Assembly: GCA_905221605.1 (NCBI GenBank)
Contig: CAJNDS010000036.1
Coordinates: 1-62,000 of the forward strand
Source: Symbiodinium natans
Taxonomy: Eukaryota > Sar > Dinophyceae > Suessiales > Symbiodiniaceae
Direction: 5' to 3'
DNA length: 62,000 nt
A model generated the notes under the pieces. That model saw only the letters and a program-made list of their open reading frames with translations, was not told the origin of the DNA and ran no database searches. This document shows positions 9,401-18,898 of this stretch, piece by piece; position 1 is the stretch's first letter; each line of letters opens with the position of its first letter. Both the position numbers and the translations under genes were made by a program.

Positions 9401-10880
9401 CTTCATGAAGATGTTCAATGTTTTTGGATCGTCTCAGCATGGCTCAGGAGTTGGCGGAAAACCGATCATGAAGGTGGTAGGACCAAGGCCAGGTTTTCCA
9501 GCTGTACTCCAAGCACCAAATACTGATAGCACGTCGGGTGAAGGGAGCAGTCCCCAGGTACATGGCAATGTTCATGTAGAGCACAGTCGCCCTATGGACC
9601 GGTATGAGGCAGAGCGCTTGGAGAAGAGGAAGAAGGGTTTCTGCTATTGGTTTGGCAAAGGGAAAGATCGCTGCAAATTTGGTGACGACTGCAAATTCAT
9701 CCATTCCGAAGATGATGTGGTGCTACATTCATATTGGTGCAAGTACTATGTGGCAGGGAGAGAATGTTTCGCTGGAAAGGATTGTGAGTTCTCGCATGAT
9801 GCAACTGGTGTGAGGTGCGTCCAGTTTGCTCGGTCTGGGAAGTGTCGGTTTGGTGACAGGTGTGTCTTTGGACATGAGGTTCCGTTGGAAAAACAGAGGC
9901 CAAGGTCTCCAAGGACGCCCCCAAGGGATGGTCCAAGGAGAAAGTCTGGTGCAAATGGTGGAAAAAAGGAGATCTCTCCTGAACAGTTCGGTGATGATGA
10001 GGAGGATTTTATGGTTTATGACGAAGAGACCAAGATGACGGAACTGTTGATGGAGGCGATTTCATTTCTGTCCAATGGCAAGTCAGATTTGGCTCGAGCA
10101 GAGGCGGACCCATTGTTCAAACTCCTGAAGATCACTGGAGATGCTGACTACATGGATCAAGTATGGGTTTCGTGGACCACTGAAATGTTGTCAGTGCTGG
10201 AACTTCTCGAAGTAGTGAAGTCGTACGATGTTTCGCTCGCGGAGGTGGAAGAATGGGTCAATGACCTGAGGATATGGTATGAGCGAGCCAATTTGGGAGA
10301 AGAAAAGGATCCCAAAAAAGGGAAAAAGAGGTCCCTAGAAGGGGAGTCCAGCAAAGATATTCCTGCCGAAAAAGAAGTGGTTGAGACTTCGGAGACGGAG
10401 GTTGCCGTTGAGGAGGAGAAGAAAAAGGTAAAAAAGAAGAGGAAAGCTGCAGCTATCGAAGATCCTTACACTCTCATGGTTCCAAAGCCGAAGAAGATGC
10501 CGGCGGTCATTGAGAAGGGTGGATCATCATCCAATGTGGTGGTTTCTGCAGTGGAAAAAGCCTCAAAAGCGCGCACAAAGTCAAATGTCGGTGGAAAGAC
10601 AAAGAAGAAGGAGAAAAGTCAGAGTCCCAAAAAAGAAGAGGTGGTAATGGTGCAAGATCCTGAGGAAAAGGATCGTCCATCCGATGCGGAGGCACCAGGG
10701 TCTGCCAATGCGAATGAAGAGCTGGATCAATCTTGCCAGGCGATTGAGGATGCGAAGAGAGAAGGATTGGTATCCTCAATTCAAAGGGGCATACAGGATC
10801 CTATTCTTACGATTTCGGACCTGGAGTATATTCTGCTGCAACTTCACCTCAAGATTGCCAACAATCGGAAAAAGAAGTGA
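6462..10880 (+). CDS. Retroelement ORF2: SAM-like / triple CCCH zinc-finger protein
   Basis: 1,472 codons from the first ATG after the stop; the true N-terminus may be upstream by read-through. A SAM-like helical segment lies at about residues 105-155 (ITLGVTNVSDLQEF, then VEDLVDKGINKVTACKIL). An Arg/Ser/Lys-rich basic region covers about 220-300. A long region of unknown fold follows. Three tandem CCCH fingers sit at C1061/C1071/C1077/H1081, C1093/C1102/C1108/H1112 and C1119/C1128/C1134/H1138. After them come an acidic helical segment and a Lys-rich tail with nuclear-localisation-like runs (KKVKKKRKAAA). No polymerase, RNase H, integrase or convincing protease motif is seen; the one DSGA tetrad (near residue 205) lacks the hydrophobic strand of a retropepsin. 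It probably acts with ORF1 as a nucleic-acid-binding structural protein. Confidence 0.86.
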   Translation: MSEERLSLLKHLVQVANQVRFEKERGWELTDRSTFQPPASGGAESSSSSAPKALQMTDVSQKDGEKGILDEVEADEQKNSVAASTSTQLHNPEEPIENWMARNAHLWVYTPHVSEVMITLGVTNVSDLQEFIFVEDLVDKGINKVTACKILQLVGEVRYRPGGPEKAVPSDASVRVQQSSGNKGTGRAAVRTLTQVREAEDSGAKTMPRGSYRELFDKVRYRDGWTLAQRSPLCVQKLRLVGVGMPPVNPPTKKYRSRSNPVRRGRPLLDKKQVRQVPRSRSQRRVQLAEVVEKPKPLEPVKPRGGLSYPFSRAWADVVDDDDQAEALVSYAASSSDSSEEETNAVQRLKELFLQERDSWRTASRGNVPQSGSSGSNDGPKKSVHLGEGRDKASRGETRQEVTSQVFSLPQPSRRAERSQKRTRDGSVMVGSLAVGSTDEVLPGQGAAGQVNVSESAQVLPGHEVAGQETAPEGAVQISGEETDQKEGEGGSNDLRGNDAKMLDGGPVRSDLQQLLVKGLLTRIYWKVAVGKLPMGQRDCQKGSNKMDRNLVISMSSEGASEQDENLALEDDADQSMGDGAMVMVYDPGTLIQSPTTDWVMRRGLTDRTVWPAMAHLAQRICAEMVQVDEMNAQLGTGTLLFQRRDQGYYTDLHHSFHDNPCLPAVGNYPLSVMGALLSPGLEGEFKNTDKFGTAMEAIAYDWSRSPGMEVHIELMARVAKMVHPFLNLGAQGSVMVSEFLWQRGRARLMEFLQAATCADQLEALWRRMDDDADEEVDPSTAMLEVLGLEDAVLDQGNNESLIPIEDAGGETSGDTGGKGKAPEVSPEEEKSSGSSRLADTRIFLWSVYSRVASNFSMQDRTTGKIFDSTKGYPGEGPNNDDNPSSKGNFPWISEDYLDEVVSKKMERSSEMDGFVPGSEGSLEKVEVENVTASKILMALWKKGHRVGFRRLRRLNASGCKVGAMKRPIKRVQKIGARKAFMKMFNVFGSSQHGSGVGGKPIMKVVGPRPGFPAVLQAPNTDSTSGEGSSPQVHGNVHVEHSRPMDRYEAERLEKRKKGFCYWFGKGKDRCKFGDDCKFIHSEDDVVLHSYWCKYYVAGRECFAGKDCEFSHDATGVRCVQFARSGKCRFGDRCVFGHEVPLEKQRPRSPRTPPRDGPRRKSGANGGKKEISPEQFGDDEEDFMVYDEETKMTELLMEAISFLSNGKSDLARAEADPLFKLLKITGDADYMDQVWVSWTTEMLSVLELLEVVKSYDVSLAEVEEWVNDLRIWYERANLGEEKDPKKGKKRSLEGESSKDIPAEKEVVETSETEVAVEEEKKKVKKKRKAAAIEDPYTLMVPKPKKMPAVIEKGGSSSNVVVSAVEKASKARTKSNVGGKTKKKEKSQSPKKEEVVMVQDPEEKDRPSDAEAPGSANANEELDQSCQAIEDAKREGLVSSIQRGIQDPILTISDLEYILLQLHLKIANNRKKK

Positions 10881-11251
10881 TTGGATGGTATGGATGAAGG
10901 GATGGTTTTTCTCTTTCTGGAGACCGGTGCGCTGGAACAGCCAATGTGCTGACAAAGGTGGTGGTTACTATTAAGGGTATGGAAATCCCTGATAGTAGGA
11001 GTCAGTAGCTTTTCGCGTAGCGAAGACCACGGTTTGTGGTGAAGAAGGCCAAGGAGTCTTCAGTGATGAGAGGATCAAGGTGAAAAAAGATTCTCTATGG
11101 GTAGTAGGTTAGCCAATGTGCTATAATTCCGTCCTGGAAGACGTTAAACCACAATTTGCATTTCAAGCAGCTGGCTGCTGCCGTAATGGCAGTTTTTGGC
11201 CAAAAGATCTGCATCTCCAATGTGTCCTAGGAAATCCTAGGACAGGGGGAG
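10881..11251 (+). other. 3' untranslated region with palindrome and polypurine tract
   Basis: 371 nt between the ORF2 stop and the 3' LTR. It ends with the perfect inverted repeat GTCCTAGG-AAAT-CCTAGGAC (11224-11243) and then the purine run AGGGGGAG (11244-11251) immediately before the LTR's TG. The purine run is in the correct place for the plus-strand primer of reverse transcription. Confidence 0.75.
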
Positions 11252-11539
11252 TGCGGAGCTGCAATTGGTATTGTAGAAAAGAGTTAGTGTTGGAAGTTGG
11301 AAGGGTTAATGAACCCGGAAATCATGTTTGGCTCAAGATGGGCTTGAACAGAAAGCCACAAGTTCAAAAAGAAGTGCCTGGGTTCTTAGGGTTTGGTAAG
11401 GGTGTGGATTCCTTCCCCCCTTTCCTTCCCCCCTGGGTTGCTCTTATCCGTGTTCTTGGTTGTTTCTTGGTTCGATCTGGGAAATATAAGTTCAGGGCGA
11501 TTAGGGGAGTTGATTTCCTTCCTTGGTTGTCCCCCCGTA
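11252..11539 (+). repeat. 3' long terminal repeat
   Basis: 288 bp, differing from the 5' LTR by GA to AG in GTTGAGAG, one extra C in a C-run, and A to T in GCGATA. It is followed at once by TAGGGTTTAGGG, the other half of the interrupted telomere-like array. Confidence 0.9.
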
Positions 11540-11544
11540 TAGGG

Positions 11545-13115
11545 TTTAGGGTTTAGGGTCAACCACCACGGTGAACCCCAAACCCGTCTGAATTCGGTAT
11601 CGGCAGCTTGCTGACAAGTGACATGATGCATCGCTGGCAGGTGCTACCTGTTTGAATTCGGGTAGTCTTGATTAGGGCACAGGACGGTTTTAGGTTGAGG
11701 GCTCGGGCCTTAGGGTTCTAGGGTTGCGGTTTAGTTTTGTCATTCTGGTTGCTGGTGACAGGGAGGGGGGGAAATACGACATTCCTCCCACACTTCCAAC
11801 AAAGTGTAATTGAAGCCCAAAGAACGCCATTTTTAGGGTTGCCAACGAGCTGAAGAAGCACACGAGCCCTAGCCCTAGAACCCGGAAGCCCCAAGGCAAA
11901 CCAAAATATCCCAAAACCAAACTCCACAAACTGGTACTAAGCTACTAAAGACTAAGCCCCCACATTCCCGAAACCCTAAACTCTAAACCCTAAACTCTAT
12001 ATCAACCCTAAACCCTAAACCCTAAACCCTAAACCCTAAACCCTAAAGACGCCCTAAAATGAGGCAAAGTGCAGTGGTGTGCCCGCGGAGGCTTGGGAGC
12101 TCTGCACCTGCTCAGCTTATTGGGGTCACCTAGGTTGCCCTTTTTTTGCTTAAAGGGGTTTACAAACCCCAAACCCCAAACCCCAAACCCCAAACCCCAA
12201 ACCCCAAACCCTAAACCCTAAACCCCTAGGTTGCCCAGTAACCTAGGATAAAAAAGGGCGCCCTTTTTTGCTTAAAGGGGTTTATAAGGGAACCTAAACC
12301 TACCAAAACGGGAATAAGGGCACTACTGGGCATCCTAGTCACTATACTTTGAGTTAGGGTTTTGGGGTTGGGGTTGGGGTTTGGGGTTTAGGGTTTGGGT
12401 AAGGTTTAGGGGTTAAGGGCCCGCCCCAAGAACTTAGGGGTTTGGCGGTTTAGATTTGGAGGGTTTGGGGGGCGGCTTGGATTAACGGCTTGATGGGTCT
12501 TAAGGTATGAAGGTTTCGGTAGGGTTTAGGGCTTAGGGTTTAGAGAAAGGTTGCAAGTATACTAGGAGCCTCCCAGGATTTTATGCGGTCGGTGATCGCT
12601 CATAGGGCTGGGCCGTGAAACTTTAACCCTAAACCCTAAGCCCTAAGCCCTAAGCCCTAAACCCTAAACCCTAAACCCTCTTCGTCTCGGACTCTGCCAA
12701 GCTATTGCTTCAGGCTTTGCGGGGGGGCCTTGGTTGAGCACATTTCAAGATCGATCCTACCTGGGTGTCTATTCTTGATTTCTAGATTCTCTTTCAGGAA
12801 CCATAAACTCATACCGCCTCATACTTGAGGTCACCCCCCCCCTCACCACCACCAAATTCCAGGGCTTAAACCAAAAAGTCAAAGGGCCGCTTTAACGCAA
12901 ACCCTAAACCCTAAACCCTAAACCCTAAACCCTAAACCCTAAACCCTAAACCCTAAACCCTAAACCCTAAACCCTTTGAAGCAGGAGTTATAGGGTTGGT
13001 GCTTCAGGGGGGTAGGTACCTAGGGAACCTTCGGGAAGCTCAGGAAGCCTTAGGAAGTAGAGGGGGAGTATTGGGGAACCGTAGGTTGAATACCCCCCTT
13101 GAACCCCCCTCCCCC
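11545..13115. other. Telomere-repeat-rich stretch without a recognisable gene
   Basis: Contains CCCTAAA arrays (about 11965-12045, 12625-12680 and 12898-12974), a CCCCAAA variant array (12165-12225), weak TTTAGGG blocks (12355-12410, 12520-12545) and family D material (12130-12338). Open frames at 11690-11930 are composed largely of decayed repeat and are not called. Confidence 0.6.
12130..12338. mobile_element. Family D element, copy 1, with a partial duplicate and an internal CCCCAAA array
   Basis: A full copy at 12226-12338 starts CTAGGTTGCCCAGTAACC and ends CTACTGGGCATCCTAG, inverted arms of about 14 bp. A partial left half (CCTAGGTTGCCC, then TTTTTGCTTAAAGGGGTTTA) occurs at 12130-12165, and the two are separated by a pure CCCCAAA/CCCTAAA array. 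The arrangement looks like a telomere-like tract inserted into the element with duplication of its left part. Confidence 0.6.
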
Positions 13116-13120
13116 TTAAG

Positions 13121-13212
13121 AACCCTATAATGAACCCTATAATGAACCCTATAATGAACCCTATAATGAACCCTATAATGAACCCTATAATGAACCCTAT
13201 AGTGAACCCTAT
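13121..13212 (+). repeat. 12-bp tandem repeat AACCCTATAATG
   Basis: About 7.7 near-perfect copies, with one A-to-G variant in the last unit. The unit looks like CCCTAAA extended by five bases, so it may be a telomere-repeat derivative. Confidence 0.9.
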
Positions 13213-13699
13213 AAAGGAGCCACGCCTCTGATTCCTAGGCGGCCTTCATAGTCTAGGGTTTAGAGTGTAGCGCGAACCCGATGAAGGCTAAACACTAACA
13301 AGAGCACGAACAAAATATGAACCCTCAATCCTGAGTCCATGAGCATGTACGTAATTCCTAAAACTCCGAACCTCCGAACCCCTAAACCCTAAACCCGACA
13401 CAAACCCGACAAGTCCCTGTTCACCCTGTGAGCCCTGTAAACCCCATAAACAGAAACCCTATAAGCCCTGTAAAGTAGCCCTAAACCCTAAACCCTAAAT
13501 CCTAAACCCTGAACCCTAAACCCTAAACCCTAAACCCTACAAAGCCAACGCGGCTTTGTGCAGTGCCGCTCGCCCTCCGCGATGTCCACGTCCAGCGGGC
13601 AGGCGCCCGGGTCGGTGAGCATGCAGGCCTGGGGTTGAACCAGGGTATATTTTAAGGTATCTTAGCGGTTTAGGGCTTAGGGTTGTAGGGTTATGGGGT

Positions 13700-14057
13700 T
13701 TAGGTTTCTTGGGTCAGACTTTGCAAGGTCTTGACTGCCCGGACGGCTGTCGTTGTGGAGCTTTCATGCTGGAGGTCAAGGCTGATATCGCCGATCCAGG
13801 TGTCAGCCCCTTCCTGAAATCGCGCGGCCTCCTGGTTGCAGATGCTTTCCAGGTTGCCACACCCGCACCTTTCAGGCAGCTATTTCCAGAACAGCACCAA
13901 CCCTGCACATTGACATCTGCAGTGGATGGAAATCAGTGCCTGGCTGGCTCGGCACGCCAAGTGAAGTGAGGGCATGCGCCATTTCTGTGACCGTTTCTGA
14001 TTTTGGGTTCTTTTCCTCACTGCGCCTTTTCCGGCTCATGCCCCTGGGTCGGTCCAA
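13700..14057 (-). CDS. Hypothetical protein fragment, 3' part of a split gene
   Basis: The lower part (13879 down to a TAA at 13700-13702) is 59 codons plus stop, opening after an AATAG acceptor-like site, with segments such as ESICNQEAARFQEG and ADTWIGDISLDLQHES. The upper part (14057-13872) is open in another frame and includes SRKRRSEEKNPKSET and TEMAHALTSLGVPS. A short intron between them, for example from GTGCCGAGCC to GGAAATAG, would join the frames; a frameshift is the alternative. No family was recognised. Minus is chosen because its composition is more protein-like than the plus frame. Confidence 0.42.
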
Positions 14058-15846
14058 GGGTATCTTAGTTTAAGGCGTTTCTTAGGGTATCTTAGGGTTT
14101 CGGGTTATGGGGTTTAGGTTATAGGGTGAACTTGTGTGTTTAAGCTTAGGGCTCAGGGTTTCTTGCGCAAGGGCATGGTGCCTGAATGGGGGCCCTTTAT
14201 TTCGGCAACCCGCAATATGTCCTTGATCTACCATATTACGGCACCACCCTAAACCCTAAACCCTAAACCCTAAACCCCAAACCCACGCGTTTAGAGCCCT
14301 TCTTTCTGGAAAGTAGGGGGTGGCGTGGGGCTTCCAGGAGATAACTAGGGGCTTCCGAAATTCGGGGTACCTTATTGGGGTCCTGATTCTAAGGGAGTTC
14401 TACTATTTTTTGGGGGGGGGGGTCTATTTTAGGGGCCCGCTTCTGCTAAGCTCCCATATGTAATTGGGTTGAAGCAGGGTTGAGGGTTCAATGTTTAGGC
14501 GTTTAGGGTCTTGGGCTTAGGGGGTTTGGGGATAATGTAGGGGTCTATGCACTTTGGGGTTGAGGTTGTACGGGTTCAGGAATTCTCTGGTTTAGGATTC
14601 GATTTTTGTGGCGTAGGGGTTATAGTTCATGTCGCAGAGAACCCTAAACCTTAGATGGGGTTGTAGGACTATGGGGCTGATGGGATGTGGAGGTAGGGGT
14701 GTCAAACCCTAAGCCCTAAACCCTAGACCTTTAACCCTAAACCCTAAACCCGGTACATGGGCTTGCCCTTGCACTCAGAGTGAACCACGATGATCAGGTT
14801 TAGGGTTTAGGGTTTAGGGTTCAGGGATTAGGGTTTAGGGTTTTGCGGGTGAGAGGGGGGTATCAGTGTCTCTGGAGGCGAGCGACCAAATGGGACCAAA
14901 TGCTGAGCACGAAGACGACTTCGTAGCCTGTGGTGGCTTCGGCTTTGTAGGGTTCTAAACCCTAAACCCTAAACCCTAAAAACCCTAAACTCGAAACCCC
15001 TAAACCCTGAACCACTTTGTGGCACTGCGGGCTGAAAAAGAAGACCCGTGTAAACCCAAAACTCTAAAAGATTCTCCACCTGCAGCCCTGGACTTCGAAA
15101 ATCCGGAATTCTTTAGGGTTTGGGGTCTAGGGTTCTAGGGTTTAGGGTCCTGGGCCTAGGGTTAAGGATGGAAGCCACCGAAAGCACAGCCCTCCTACCT
15201 AACATTGGGGTCTCTGAAGCACTCAGCAACCTACGAGACTCATCCCAGCATCAACCCTCAAGCCATGTTGTAAGGCGATACATTCATACAGGCCTTAGGG
15301 TTAAGGGTTAAGGGTTCAGGGAACCCATGTTGTAGGGTCAAACTACATTACAGGGTTTAAGGTTTGCAGGGCTAAGGGATAATCTGAGGTCTACGTTTAG
15401 GGGCAAGGACTTCGGGTTTGGGAACTCCCCTTGTAATGGCAGTCTGTCTGTTGAGCTAGGTTGAGAATGTGAGCCCATTTTTTTGTGGATTCTTACAATG
15501 CTCAGGAGCAACCCTAAACCCTAAACCCTAAACCCTAACCCCTGAACCCCCAAAACCCCCAAACCCTCGCGCCTAGGCGAAAGGACATCTGTGAAGATTC
15601 GCCGAACGGCCACCGACCGAGTCTAAGCACGGTAAAATTGGACACCTCAGATGGGTTTAGGGTTTAGGGTTTAGGGTTTCGGGTTGCGGTTTTAGGGTTT
15701 AGGGTTTAGGGTTTAGGGTTTAAGGTTTAGGGGTTAGGGTTTAGGGTTTAGGGCTTTTGGGTTTGGGGTTTTTGGTTTGAGGTTTTATAATAGGGCTTAG
15801 GGTTTCAGGGTTGAGGGTTGTAGGGTTAAGGATTTCGGGGTTTCAT

Positions 15847-16026
15847 CCCGAGGAGCGCTTGTTTGAATGTCCTAATCTTGGTAGCCCAGTAGCCAGCTTA
15901 TAATCAGGGCACCCTTTTTTGGGTTGGGTTTTGGGTTGGGCATTTTATAAGGGAAACCAGAGTCCAACATAAAGGGTAAACGGTACCACTGGACTACCAA
16001 GTAATCAAGCCCAAAGCCAGAATAAG
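15847..16026 (+). CDS. Two exon-like segments joined across a family E element
   Basis: The left segment (15847-15880) reads PEERLFECPNL and ends CTT G before GTAGCC. The right segment (16002-16026) begins after CTACCAAG and reads, in the matching phase, V-IKPKARI before a GTTTGTTTAGGG donor-like sequence. The 121-nt interval is exactly the family E palindrome, with GT at its start and AG at its end. Phases agree (1 and 2 nt). Both segments are short, so chance is possible. No function is inferred. Confidence 0.4.
15877..16001. mobile_element. Palindromic element family E, copy 3 (introner-like)
   Basis: Ends are CTTGGTAGCCCAGTAgCC and GGTACCACTGGaCTACCAAG. TAAT flanks both ends, a plausible 4-bp target duplication. 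The GT of CTTG|GTAG and the AG of CCAAG provide splice-like termini. Confidence 0.65.
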
Positions 16027-16708
16027 GTTTGTTTAGGGTCTAGGGTTTAGGGCACTACATAGGGCTGAGCCCCAAACACCCTGAAGCGCGGACGACAAGT
16101 ACATCGAGCGCGGTACCTCGAGTTCTCAGCTAAACCCTAATACCCTAAACCCTACACCCTGAACCCTAAACCCGAAACCCTGAACCCTATACCACACAGG
16201 AACCGGATGCCAAGGCTGCGGCTATGAGCAAGGTATACCTGCGCTGGCAGGATTTAGGCTTTTTAGGGCTTAGGGGCTTCGCTAGGAGCTTTGGGCTCAG
16301 GGGTTTAGGCTCCAAGGAAACCCTAATCCCTAAACCCTACACCCAAAACCTAAACCCTGCACCCTAAGCTCTAAACCCTAAACCGTTAGGGTCGGCGCAG
16401 GGTCTCGAGTTGGGTTAAGGGCTGACTTGGAGGGTCCGGGGCAGCTATAAGTGGGTTTGCAAGTGCTCTAGCCAGACTTATGACTGTATGTAGGGTACTT
16501 AGAACCCTGCTTGTAACTACCCTAAACCCAAAACCCTAAACCCTAAACCCCAAACCCTAATTTCCATGAACCTTCAAGTAGGGCCTTGGCGGCTTTAGGC
16601 CCAGGTTTCATGTGCATGAGGGTGGGGAGCAGGGGACAACACCCTAAACCCTAAACCCTAAGTCCTGGGTCCCCCTGCAACCTCGGATTGGGGCTTGGGG
16701 CTTAGGGT

Positions 16709-16806
16709 TGGGATGTTCATACTAACAGTCCTTAATTCATCGGGATCATACTAGGGTACTATATAATCCCGATAAAGGACTGCTAGTATGAGGGGAAACA
16801 TCCCAA
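16709..16806. mobile_element. Palindromic element family A, copy 1
   Basis: 98 bp: left arm TTGGGATGTTCATACTAACA, right arm ACTGCTAGTATGAGGGGAAAC followed by ATCCCAA. Other full or partial copies lie at 18797, 24143, 28122, 45418, 49881 and 60124. Confidence 0.75.
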
Positions 16807-16885
16807 GACTAGGGCTTTGGGCTTAGAGTTGATCAGGGGTTAGGGTTTAGGGCTTAGGGCTCACGCCTGTCCTTCTCTTACATAG

Positions 16886-16984
16886 AGCTTCTACAGGAAC
16901 CCATGCCACGAACTCGATGCTTCGACGACCCCGCAGTGCAGAGCAGGCTGCGTGATGCAGAAGCAGACCATACCTTGGGCTGGC
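16886..16984 (+). CDS. Exon-like segment, 33 codons
   Basis: Preceded by the pyrimidine-rich acceptor CCTTCTCTTACATAG and followed by GTAGGGTTTAGGG. The frame is open throughout in phase 0/0 and Cys-containing (SFYRNPCHELDAS, then TTPQCRAGCVMQK). The donor lies inside the telomere-like repeat. Product unknown. Confidence 0.42.
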
Positions 16985-18115
16985 GTAGGGTTTAGGGTTT
17001 AGGGCTTAGGGCTTAGGGTTTAGGGTTTGGGGTTCGGGGTTTGGGGTTTAGGGCTTAGGGTTTAGTAGGGTTTGGGTTTAGGGTTGGGGGTTTAGGCTCG
17101 AGGCCCAAGAGTATCCTGGGAACAGCACAAGGGCACCCTTTGGTTTCAAGTGGCTTAGAAGGCAACGTTTAGGGTTTAGGATTCAGGGTTTGGGGTAAGG
17201 GAAACAATAATAAGAAGCCCTAAAGAAACGGGAATCTAAGGACCCACGTCGGGTCCCAGTTGGCTTGCTTTTGGGGTTGAAGGTTCGTGTTCCCGGGATG
17301 ACCTCCCTCAAGCCCTCAAATCACACCAACTGGTTAGGGGGTTTAGGGGCTTAGCGGTTCATAACAAAATGCCAAACCCCAGGCCTCAAAACCCTACCAA
17401 AAAAACCCAAGCCCTGAGCCGAAACCCTAAACCCTAAGTGCTCACCGACACGGGCCCTCAAAACCCCGACAACTTAAAAAAAATATAGGCCAGGGGGCCG
17501 CAACCGTCGTAGATGCACCTCGGTGGCAACTCCAAGGGGTTTAGGGTTTAGGGCTTAGGGTTTAGGGTTTAGGGTTTGGGGTTTAGGGTTTAGGGTTTCA
17601 AGACTCCTGAGATTTAGGGAGGGTGCAGGGTTTTGCGTTTAGGGTTTTCAGCTTGGCGTCGTGGAGCAAATCCTACTGGTGTGAACTCTACTGGCCCTCC
17701 TCGTACTGGTGTTGTGAAAGCCTTGACGCCCTCCTCACCACTGGAGCTCCCTGCCTCAACAATTTCTGGCTCTGAAGTCTGTTTTTAGGGTTTTGGGTTT
17801 AGGGTTTGGGGTTTGGGGTTTAGGGTTTAGGGTTTGGGGTTTAGGGTTTAGGGTTGACCAGATAAAGCCCTGAAAGCCCCATCTGCGGCCAGACACCAGC
17901 AGGGCTTGGCCGGGCTCTGCTCGGGCCGCCGCTCTGGCGAAGACCTCAGCAGCTGCAGGCACTTGGGGGGGGGGGGGGGGGGGTGGGTTTACCATGGTCC
18001 CTTCATAATAAGGTTCAGGGTTTAGGGTTTAGGGTTCAGGGTCTAGGGCTGCAGGCACTTATGATTTCTGCTCCATCCCAAAAATACACAATTATGATGT
18101 TCTTGGGCCCTAACA

Positions 18116-18200
18116 CCATAAATACATGATTACTCTTATTCATACTCTTACTCTTACTATTACTGTTGCTATTACTATTACTGTTATGATTATGACAATT
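18116..18200 (+). repeat. Imperfect ATTACT / TTATTC microsatellite
   Basis: Runs of TACTCTTACTATTACTGTTG-like trinucleotide and hexanucleotide repeats, interrupted. Confidence 0.7.
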
Positions 18201-18372
18201 TGTATAGATGTGGACCCCTCGGGGCCTTCATTGAGGAGCAATAGACCTTAAATCATCATATACGGGCTCTTACTGTGAGGCAAATTTCTTAACTAGGGGG
18301 CGTTGAGCTCTCCAGGACTCTCCAGCCACCATACGTATAGTTCGCTCAGAGCAGTGTCCCCAACAGGGACCA

Positions 18373-18639
18373 TCACTTCAACTTAACGAACTCGCCACAT
18401 CTAGGCAAGGTTGCTGCTTCACTGGCGGAGTCACAAAAGGCCTCATAACGCAGGCCGGCTGCAGTGGCAATGAGGCAAACATTGCTTGCGACACATGAGG
18501 AAGCAGTACCGGCTATGCAAAGGCCCTGGTAAACTTGCACCTGCCAAACATAGATCGTAGCGTGCTGTTTTGCACGCAGGAAATCAACTATTCCGAAATC
18601 CCAAATATAGAAGCTTGAGCCCTTTCTGGCTGGGGCCAA
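18373..18639 (-). CDS. Hypothetical protein, 88 codons
   Basis: An open frame with start and stop, free of telomere-like repeat, which is unusual here. It contains FYIWDFGIVDFLRAKQH and ATIYVWQVQVYQGLC, then an Ala/Cys/Ser-rich hydrophobic stretch (ASNVCLIATAAGL). It could be a single exon of a larger gene. No family was recognised, and chance opening over 88 codons is not excluded. Confidence 0.35.
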   Translation of the reverse strand: MAPARKGSSFYIWDFGIVDFLRAKQHATIYVWQVQVYQGLCIAGTASSCVASNVCLIATAAGLRYEAFCDSASEAATLPRCGEFVKLK

Positions 18640-18796
18640 GGGTGCAGGCTCAGAACCCTATGAGCTATAGACCCTAAACCGTATAGACCCCAGCTAAACC
18701 CACAACCCTAAATTCTATATATCGTTCACCCGAAGCCCTGAAACCCCTAAACCCTAAATCCTGAACCCTGTAAACCCCAAACCTTAACACAAGAAG

Positions 18797-18898
18797 CTTG
18801 GGATGTTCCATCTTGTACTAACAGTCCTTACTGGGGATTATAGTACCCCCTACTATAATCCCTTTGAAGGACTGTTAGTATAAGGGGGAACATCCCAA
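18797..18898. mobile_element. Palindromic element family A, copy 2 (well preserved)
   Basis: CTTGGGATGTTCC...ACTAACAGTCC on the left and GGACTGTTAGTATAAGGGGG then AACATCCCAA on the right, with a near-complete inverted arm of about 45 bp around GGGGATTATAGTACCCCC. Confidence 0.8.

Larger units (their letters stand above)
2691..11539 (+). mobile_element. Non-autonomous LTR retroelement encoding a CCCH polyprotein
   Basis: An 8,849-bp element bounded by two direct LTRs (2691-2977 and 11252-11539) that differ by three substitutions and one C-run length change, about 98.6 percent identical, which points to recent insertion. The flanks read TAGGG at 2686-2690 and TAGGG at 11540-11544, a 5-bp target duplication of the size typical of LTR elements, although the target is itself a TTTAGGG repeat. 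A primer-binding-like site follows the 5' LTR and a polypurine tract precedes the 3' LTR. The interior carries one long frame split by a single stop. I could not find YxDD reverse transcriptase, RNase H, HHCC/DDE integrase or a retropepsin motif in a suitable context. Relatives by organisation are the gag-only terminal-repeat retrotransposons (TR-GAG/LARD) known in plants, which depend on enzymes supplied in trans. Confidence 0.88.

Noticed and set aside
11116-11556. 146-codon plus frame ending in the 3' LTR
   Set aside because: It crosses the polypurine tract and LTR boundary, and an equivalent frame in the 5' LTR exists only because the repeats are duplicated.
13121-13212. CRISPR-like array
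   Set aside because: Units are contiguous 12-mers without spacers, in a eukaryotic context.
18600-18625. Second spliced-leader relic (GGGCTCAAG on the minus strand)
   Set aside because: Only eight bases match the leader, which is expected by chance in 62 kb.
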